From the NCBI GenBank assembly GCA_934318045.1, contig CAKREY010000012.1, positions 1 through 64,000 of the forward strand: DNA of 64,000 nucleotides. The letters run 5' to 3'. Source of the DNA: Coprococcus_C sp934318045 (GTDB lineage: Bacteria > Bacillota > Clostridia > Lachnospirales > Lachnospiraceae). How positions within the stretch are numbered: the stretch's first letter is position 1; every line of letters starts with the position of its first letter. The notes beneath the pieces were generated by a model. That model did no database searches and had not been told where the DNA came from. It worked only from the letters and a program-made list of their open reading frames with translations. A program made the translations under genes and the position numbers. Of this stretch, positions 59,204 to 64,000 are shown piece by piece.

Positions 59204-59245
59204 ATAAATCCCCCCTGAAATGGATGGTTCCTAATTCGGGGGGAT
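59204..59245 (-). terminator. Terminator of the GntR/ABC operon
   Basis: Minus strand ATCCCCCC and GGGGGGAT form an 8-bp GC stem (inner GAA/TTC may extend it) with T-rich TTATTTT after it, 20 bases past the permease stop. Confidence 0.75.
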
Positions 59246-59263
59246 ACTTACATCTGTGTCCGT

Positions 59264-60073
59264 TTATTCCAGGTTCAGCTTATGCTTGCATGTAAGCGTT
59301 GTTGCTACAGCCAGCACAGCTATTCCGATCACTTCGAGCGCAGTTGCCGTCGAGAACAAAACCAGGCACTGCTTTGCCGAGGAAGAGAGCTGTTCCATGA
59401 ACATATCCATATCCTGTCTCGACAGTATCTCACTGATCACAACTACAAGGATCGCATACACTACCTCGAGAAGAATATAGAACACGACAGACCAAAGTCT
59501 CTTTCCTTTCGTAAATGCGTGGCCAAATGAATAAGAAGCATTGATTGTCCAGATACTAAACAGGACACCAAACCACATCATCAGGATCAGAAGCACGCCA
59601 TCCAAAACAATCATTCCACGATCCACATTATTTCCCATCATGGAAAGAACATCCTGTACCCAGCTGACAAAATCTCCGAAGACAGTAAAACTTCCGGTTG
59701 CAATGCAGATAGAAAGTCCATACACAGCAACGAGCCATGCGACCATCACAAGATCGCAGATCAGGCGTGCGCCAATCAGCGTAGATGTCTTCACCGGCAA
59801 TGTATGTGTCAGATAACCCTGATCCTTAAAGAACCGGTTTCTAAAATCCATGCAGGGAAGCAGTACAACCATAAGCATAACCGCAAACATCGCAAATCCA
59901 AAGATTACATCCACAAACCTCACAAAAATTGCAAATGGTGTCGTACAGATCACATGGTTATAAAGCTGATCCAAGCCAAACACCAGACCGGAGAAAAGTA
60001 AAACTCCCGCCGATAACATCCCGACAAATGCGGAACGGTTTACAAATTCATTTTTAATACATTTTCCTAGCAT
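59264..60073 (-). CDS. ABC transporter permease of the YtrA-type operon
   Basis: 269 residues with six hydrophobic helices (about 17-36, 53-72, 97-125, 150-172, 190-212, 240-262). It lacks a large extracytoplasmic domain. Partial family feel of ABC-2 permeases of BcrB/YtrC type: GYLTHTLPVKTSTLIGARLI. The gene starts within the end of the ATPase gene (7-base overlap), so translation is coupled. Together with the ATPase it should form an exporter or envelope-stress ABC system; the substrate is unknown. A terminator follows. Confidence 0.85.
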   Translation of the reverse strand: MLGKCIKNEFVNRSAFVGMLSAGVLLFSGLVFGLDQLYNHVICTTPFAIFVRFVDVIFGFAMFAVMLMVVLLPCMDFRNRFFKDQGYLTHTLPVKTSTLIGARLICDLVMVAWLVAVYGLSICIATGSFTVFGDFVSWVQDVLSMMGNNVDRGMIVLDGVLLILMMWFGVLFSIWTINASYSFGHAFTKGKRLWSVVFYILLEVVYAILVVVISEILSRQDMDMFMEQLSSSAKQCLVLFSTATALEVIGIAVLAVATTLTCKHKLNLE

Positions 60074-60768
60074 CGAAATACCTCCCTGAATATCTCATCG
60101 ATTGACTGTCCTTTTTCTGCCCGCAATGCATCCGCATCCTTCTGACAGAGAATCTCTCCCTCCCTGATGAAGATGACTTCATCCAATATGTTCTCGATAT
60201 CTGAGATCAGATGTGTGGACAGCAGGATCGTCGCTTTCTCATCGTAGTTTGTAAGAATCGTCTGCATGATATAGTCTCTGGCAGCCGGATCGACACCCGC
60301 GATCGGCTCATCTAAAACATAGAGTCTTGCCCGGCGGCTCATCACCATGATTAACTGTACTTTCTCTTTGTTACCTTTCGACAGCTTCTTCAAGGTCATA
60401 TCCGGGTCGATATTCAAAAGCTGCATCATGTCATATGCACGCGCCTCGTCGAAATCCGCATAGAAATCCTTGAACATATTGACAAGCTGGCGGATCTTTA
60501 AATACTCGTTGAAATACGTCCGCTCCGGCAGATACGATACAACCGACTTTGATTCCGGTCCGACTTCATGTCCGCAGATACGGATGCTTCCTTTCTCCGG
60601 CTGCAGCAAACCAACCAGCATCTTGATGAGTGTCGTCTTACCACTTCCGTTCGGTCCCAGCAGACCGATGATTTTTCCTTCCGGCAATACCAGATTCAGG
60701 TCCTCAAATACAGTTTTGGAGATCCCGTATCCTTTCTTCACACCGGATATTTCTACTAAATTACTCAT
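60067..60768 (-). CDS. ABC transporter ATP-binding protein (YtrB/BcrA-like)
   Basis: 233 residues. Walker A GLLGPNGSGKTTLIKMLVG (about 35-50), Q-loop-like SYLPERTYFNEY, a shortened signature LSKGNKEKVQLIM in which LSKGN replaces LSGGQ, Walker B RLYVLDEPIAGVDP, and switch His LLSTHLISDIE. LSKGN is typical of YtrB-like and drug-resistance ATPases. Start and stop overlap the neighbours by 7-8 bases, so GntR regulator, ATPase and permease are one coupled operon. Confidence 0.92.
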   Translation of the reverse strand: MSNLVEISGVKKGYGISKTVFEDLNLVLPEGKIIGLLGPNGSGKTTLIKMLVGLLQPEKGSIRICGHEVGPESKSVVSYLPERTYFNEYLKIRQLVNMFKDFYADFDEARAYDMMQLLNIDPDMTLKKLSKGNKEKVQLIMVMSRRARLYVLDEPIAGVDPAARDYIMQTILTNYDEKATILLSTHLISDIENILDEVIFIREGEILCQKDADALRAEKGQSIDEIFREVFRC

Positions 60769-61138
60769 GTGCTCCCTCCTTGTGTAAATATCCTTTCAAT
60801 ACTGTTACAATCTCACCATCTGCATATCCAAGTGTTCGCATACTATCCACAAACACCTGTATATGCTTCTGGCTCAGTTCCTCTCGCATGCTCGTTCCTC
60901 CTGCCTTTGGTTCTGCTACAAATCGTCCTGCGGTCCGCTGGGAATAAAGCACGCCTTCGCGCTCTAACTCCGAAAGTGCTTTCTGCATCGTATTCGGATT
61001 CACACCTGCGGTCACCGCAAGCTCCCGTACTGCCGGTACCTGATCACCCGGCTTCAAGGTGCCCTGCGCGATCTGCATCTTTATCGCATCCACGATCTGC
61101 AGATAGATCGGGGATTCATTGTTGAACTTCCACGCCAA
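60761..61138 (-). CDS. GntR family regulator, YtrA subfamily
   Basis: 125 residues. The N-terminal winged helix reads NNESPIYLQIVDAIKMQIAQ, PGDQVPAVRELAVTAGVNPN, TMQKALSELEREGVLYSQRT. The short C-terminal helical region (about 50 residues) lacks a ligand-binding domain, which defines the YtrA subfamily. These proteins repress their own ABC operons and are often released by cell-wall antibiotics. Here it is the first gene of the operon, and a palindrome overlaps its promoter (61157-61192), so autoregulation is very likely. GGAGGAACAAAG-type site before the ATG. Confidence 0.93.
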   Translation of the reverse strand: MAWKFNNESPIYLQIVDAIKMQIAQGTLKPGDQVPAVRELAVTAGVNPNTMQKALSELEREGVLYSQRTAGRFVAEPKAGGTSMREELSQKHIQVFVDSMRTLGYADGEIVTVLKGYLHKEGAHE

Positions 61139-61156
61139 TCTTTGTTCCTCCTTTTT

Positions 61157-61192
61157 TGTATTATTGTATTATCTGAATAGTACAATAATACA
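61157..61192. promoter_or_regulatory. Operator of the YtrA-type regulator
   Basis: TGTATTATTGTA (61157-61168) and TACAATAATACA (61181-61192) are a perfect 12-base inverted repeat with a 12-base centre. It covers the -10 box of the operon promoter, as expected for a repressor site. Confidence 0.8.
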
Positions 61193-61210
61193 GTGGTACA
61201 GTTTTGTCAA
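61182..61210 (-). promoter_or_regulatory. Promoter of the GntR/ABC operon
   Basis: Minus strand perfect TTGACA (61210-61205), 17-base spacer, TATTGT (61187-61182) lying inside one arm of the operator. Confidence 0.7.
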
Positions 61211-61236
61211 GTAGTTTTTATAAAAATATGTAAAAA

Positions 61237-61270
61237 AAGATCCCAGTATTATTTCTAATACTGAGATCTT
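61237..61270 (-). terminator. Terminator of the AT-rich ABC operon
   Basis: Minus strand AAGATCTCAGTATTA and TAATACTGGGATCTT pair over 15 bp (one G-U), followed by T7. The stop codon of the ATPase gene lies in the loop. Confidence 0.85.
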
Positions 61271-61905
61271 AACTCGATTTCCGAAATTGCTCCTGCGTCC
61301 ATCTCATAGACTTTATCACACAGAATCTGAATATCCTCTTTATTATGACTTGCCAACAGCATCGTAACTCCCTGTTTTTTCAAATCCAATAAAAGCTTTC
61401 GTATATCTTCAACTCCCTGTGCATCTAATCCATTCATCGGTTCATCAAAGATTAAAATATGCGGATTTTCCATAATCGCCTGCGCAATTGCCAATCGCTG
61501 TTTCATCCCCATCGAATATTTTTTTACATGATCTTTCAATTCAGGATCTAATCCAACCTTTTTTATTACCTCTTCAATATACGCTGTATTTTTTTTATTC
61601 CGTATTTCATACAAAAGTTCCAGGTTTTTCTTTCCACTATACCGTTCTAAGAACGCGGGATTTTCAATAATAATACCGATATCCTGCAATATCTCTTCAT
61701 CATTCTTCTTTCTTCCGTCTACATAGATTTCCCCTTCATCCAGACAATATAGTCCACATATACATTTAAACAAAACTGTTTTCCCACATCCGTTTCTTCC
61801 AACGATTCCAACACATTCTCCCTGTTCACAGTTGATTGATACATGATCCAAAACCTTATGGTTTTTAAAACTTTTACAAGCGTTTTTTACCTGTATTACC
61901 GTCAT
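61255..61905 (-). CDS. ABC transporter ATP-binding protein (AT-rich operon)
   Basis: 216 residues. Walker A GIVGRNGCGKTVLFKCICG (about 33-45), Q-loop IGIIIENPAFLERYSG, signature YSMGMKQRLAIAQAI, Walker B HILIFDEPMNGLD, switch His LLASHNKEDI. The short length and the YSMGMKQR signature resemble ATPases of lantibiotic-immunity and BcrA-like exporters. TGGAGGAATAAATAAT precedes the ATG. It is the last gene of an operon with two permeases and an extracytoplasmic protein. Base composition is clearly more AT-rich than in neighbours, which suggests transfer. Confidence 0.92.
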   Translation of the reverse strand: MTVIQVKNACKSFKNHKVLDHVSINCEQGECVGIVGRNGCGKTVLFKCICGLYCLDEGEIYVDGRKKNDEEILQDIGIIIENPAFLERYSGKKNLELLYEIRNKKNTAYIEEVIKKVGLDPELKDHVKKYSMGMKQRLAIAQAIMENPHILIFDEPMNGLDAQGVEDIRKLLLDLKKQGVTMLLASHNKEDIQILCDKVYEMDAGAISEIELRSQY

Positions 61906-61910
61906 ATTAT

Positions 61911-62756
61911 TTATTCCTCCACAGTCCAGTCAAAATCTCGATTTTTTATTACAATGCAATCTACACATATACAAATGATTGCACCAGCCAAACACGCTGC
62001 TATTTTATAAACCAAATTTGGCACACTTACAGAACGAACAATATATCCCGGTGATATCCACGAAAATGGAGATACATAATATACAAACCGAAAAATATAA
62101 CTTGTGTTAAAAGTTACTATTGGCATAAGTGCCAATATGCTGCCTACTAAGACAGCTACCAATCTGTGAAATACCAAACTAAGTGTATACATAAGATGCC
62201 CTACAAAGTTAACTACCAAAAATCCCACAACAGATCCATACAACATAATTTCAAACGGTGAGTACATTTGTAAAATGTCCATTTCAAATAGCACCTCATC
62301 TGTAGATAACGTTCCATACGCAAGTGACATTTCTATACGATCCCATGTATCCGCAAATGATAAATGAGGAAATACTCGGATAATATCTATCAAAAAGCTA
62401 TATACGATCAGAAAAATGGCCAGCACTGTTATTGTTATCTCCTGCGCAAAAAGCCATTTAAACCGTCCACTACGTATTATATAATACAGTTCCTTCTGAT
62501 TCATATACGGAACCTCAGAAAACAAATATAATACACAGAAACCGAAGATCATTATAAACACTAACGAACCACACATAAGAGGGAACAAAAATGGTGATAC
62601 ATCCTCATCATATTGTAATGATAACGTATTAATAGATCGCACAACCGAATCATGAAAAAGAAACTGTACAAGACAAATAACAAGTATACGAATTGAAAAG
62701 ATTTTTGATGTTATATTACCTCTTAAATATCTAAAATATCCCATATCTTTAGTCAT
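61911..62756 (-). CDS. ABC-type permease, second of the AT-rich operon
   Basis: 281 residues, six hydrophobic segments (about 20-38, 55-80, 108-128, 168-190, 200-220, 250-268). No soluble domain; MYTLSLVFHRLVAVLVGSIL and a long extracytoplasmic loop between helices 3 and 4 (RVFPHLSFADTWDRIEMSLA). No sequence motif beyond ABC-2-like topology is recognised. It overlaps the upstream permease by 8 bases and ends 5 bases before the ATPase gene, so it is a translation-coupled partner of both. The start could be four codons later (MGYFRYL). Confidence 0.8.
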   Translation of the reverse strand: MTKDMGYFRYLRGNITSKIFSIRILVICLVQFLFHDSVVRSINTLSLQYDEDVSPFLFPLMCGSLVFIMIFGFCVLYLFSEVPYMNQKELYYIIRSGRFKWLFAQEITITVLAIFLIVYSFLIDIIRVFPHLSFADTWDRIEMSLAYGTLSTDEVLFEMDILQMYSPFEIMLYGSVVGFLVVNFVGHLMYTLSLVFHRLVAVLVGSILALMPIVTFNTSYIFRFVYYVSPFSWISPGYIVRSVSVPNLVYKIAACLAGAIICICVDCIVIKNRDFDWTVEE

Positions 62757-63522
62757 TTTTAATCATCCTCTTTATCTTTCCATAGATTGCAATTGTCAGC
62801 AATCCATATACGACCAGTGCAGTTATTACTGCCCGTAAAGTATAAGAATGTCCCAAGTTTACATCATTTTGAAAAACATTAAAAAGTCCATAGATCCCAT
62901 ATCCATATCCCAAAAAGCCATCCAAATATTTGTACATAATATATAGGCACATCACAGGCAAAATAGTTATCATCATTCGATTCTTTACATATAAAGAAAA
63001 CCAAGTTGATACCAGCGCAACAATACCCGCCAGCATCCCCATTTGCACTCCTGAAACGATATAAAACAGAACATTATAATGTTTCTCGACCATCCACCAA
63101 AGCTCCATATCCCGATACCCAGAGGTCCCATATGTGTCAAACAAGTCCTCCGATACCCACGCATACCCCCGTATCCGTAATGACAGTACAAACAGAAGCA
63201 TAGATATTGCTATTACAAGTACTGCTGTAACAAAAATCGTTGCCGTCTTACTAAGTACGTATTTTTTTAGTTTTGTCCGTGTCACAACCTGATAAACAAT
63301 TTTTCTTTCAAAATCATCTATAAACGCATGTGCATACGGAATTGTTGCCATTGCAAACACAATCATATACTCACATAAATACAGATTCATATCAATAATC
63401 GACAACACGGAATCCCCCTGCAATTTTGTCTCATAAACAATTGCATACATAACTAATATAGAAATTCCAATACTCAATAGAAAATTAATTCCTAGAGCTC
63501 TTCTCCAATCATGTTTAATCAT
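62749..63522 (-). CDS. ABC-type permease, first of the AT-rich operon
   Basis: 257 residues with six hydrophobic helices (about 8-28, 48-68, 88-110, 150-176, 182-200, 232-250). The cytoplasmic linker FERKIVYQVVTRTKLKKYVL after helix 2 has the ABC-2 permease pattern. The extracytoplasmic loop between helices 3 and 4 is Trp/Tyr-rich (WVSEDLFDTYGTSGYRDME). It begins inside the end of the preceding gene (8-base overlap) and ends inside the next (8 bases), so the operon is tightly coupled. Substrate unknown. Confidence 0.8.
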   Translation of the reverse strand: MIKHDWRRALGINFLLSIGISILVMYAIVYETKLQGDSVLSIIDMNLYLCEYMIVFAMATIPYAHAFIDDFERKIVYQVVTRTKLKKYVLSKTATIFVTAVLVIAISMLLFVLSLRIRGYAWVSEDLFDTYGTSGYRDMELWWMVEKHYNVLFYIVSGVQMGMLAGIVALVSTWFSLYVKNRMMITILPVMCLYIMYKYLDGFLGYGYGIYGLFNVFQNDVNLGHSYTLRAVITALVVYGLLTIAIYGKIKRMIKND

Positions 63523-64000
63523 AAACAGTAAACACCTCTCCTGTCACTGCATGTATATCTAACTGATCACATCTGAAATATCCATCCGGATATCTTTCAT
63601 ATGTTTTGAATATCCAGACCGGTATCACTTCCCCATTCTTTTTTACGAAATTATATAATGTTGCCCGATAAACTTCATATGTATTCTCCGTTATCATAGA
63701 ATTGTAATAATCAGAAACCGTCTTCACCACATCTTCAAATTGAGCAAGCTCAATTTCCGTATCAGTTGTGTTAAACTCATATAACATGCTTCCGTCAATA
63801 ATCATTTCACGCCATCCTGATTCTGTATAATACGCTATAATAGGCGTATTTCCGGCGTATTCAGTATAATTATCCACATCACACCCCTTTACAGGAATTC
63901 CTTGCAGTTCTTGTCTCATACAAATATAATACCCATCTGCATCCTTCGAAAACGAATCCTTTTGTCTGTCCGGATCTTTACATTTGTTTAAAAGTTCAGA
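63515..64000 (-). CDS. Extracytoplasmic or unknown protein, N-terminus cut by window edge
   Basis: The last 161 codons of a gene; the frame is open to base 64000, so the start is outside. Visible sequence: KCKDPDRQKDSFSKDADGYY, YTESGWREMIIDGSMLYEFN, VWIFKTYERYPDGYFRCDQL, ending DIHAVTGEVFTVYD. The closing phrase resembles the end of two-strand domains that accompany ABC permeases at the surface (PepSY/YycI-like), but I cannot name the family. It overlaps the next permease by 8 bases, so it belongs to the operon and likely works with the transporter as an accessory or lipoprotein. Confidence 0.7.
   Translation of the reverse strand, partial: SELLNKCKDPDRQKDSFSKDADGYYICMRQELQGIPVKGCDVDNYTEYAGNTPIIAYYTESGWREMIIDGSMLYEFNTTDTEIELAQFEDVVKTVSDYYNSMITENTYEVYRATLYNFVKKNGEVIPVWIFKTYERYPDGYFRCDQLDIHAVTGEVFTVYD

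Noticed and set aside
59162..59263. A second regulatory RNA between the sensor and the ABC permease gene.
   Set aside because: The GC-rich inverted repeat is explained by a terminator, and the remaining bases by the sensor promoter.

Overview
The window is chromosomal DNA of a low-to-mid GC Firmicute, most likely a gut Lachnospiraceae (Roseburia/Coprococcus/Eubacterium-like). Pointers are strong Shine-Dalgarno sites, consensus sigma-A promoters spaced 17 bp, a T-box ahead of pheS, DUF4250, a high-cysteine 'HCB' protein, ChW-repeat surface proteins, anaerobic ribonucleotide reductase and split purine-closure enzymes. Nearly all genes are on the minus strand. Genus is inference; no rRNA is present.

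Layout. 1-640: edge of a decayed mobile element (HTH regulator cut by the window edge, tyrosine recombinase remnant). 640-9286: greA-lysS, with lysS fused to a tRNA-binding domain; glgB-sanA-purO-AICAR transformylase; a DUF1461 membrane protein. 9447-13966: a 1300-aa c-di-GMP enzyme and rpsT. 13948-20814: uvrC-yqeG, a 695-aa orphan protein, a membrane-anchored MutS-like ATPase. 21088-26946: small acidic protein, aroA, a zinc-ribbon protein with tandem repeats, a secreted nuclease, an M18 aminopeptidase. 26964-34152: a GDPD-family enzyme, queA, and pheS-pheT under a T-box, with a frameshifted small reading frame between pheS and pheT. 34174-38160: a leucine-rich/ChW surface protein preceded by a small gene interrupted by a G8 tract (candidate phase-variable switch), and a membrane protein.

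38298-39821: three small genes with promoter-like sites resembling mother-cell sporulation sigma factors. 39914-46371: a degenerate CbiE/CbiT-like protein, DUF4250 protein, leuS, an AI-2E-type permease and a DUF4143 ATPase. 46385-52395: GH25 muramidase, an ABC exporter whose permease carries a CPBP protease domain, an unusual hydrolase-methyltransferase fusion that looks catalytically dead, and tRNA-Leu(CAG). 52466-57187: secreted FKBP-type foldase and nrdD-nrdG-dut under paired NrdR boxes. 57134-64000: a histidine-kinase-like sensor without the phospho-acceptor His, a YtrA-type GntR/ABC operon with a palindromic operator, and an AT-rich ABC operon running off the window.

Functionally the window mixes housekeeping (aminoacyl-tRNA synthetases, transcript cleavage, DNA repair, nucleotide synthesis, glycogen branching) with envelope and stress-adaptation genes. 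The items most worth a second look are the G8-interrupted gene next to the surface protein, the frameshifted reading frame between pheS and pheT, the degenerate-enzyme proteins (CbiT-like, hydrolase-methyltransferase, pseudo-kinase), the sporulation-like trio and the dut/sensor antisense overlap. Reading-frame and start choices rest on visible ribosome binding sites; family names are by recognition, not by database search.
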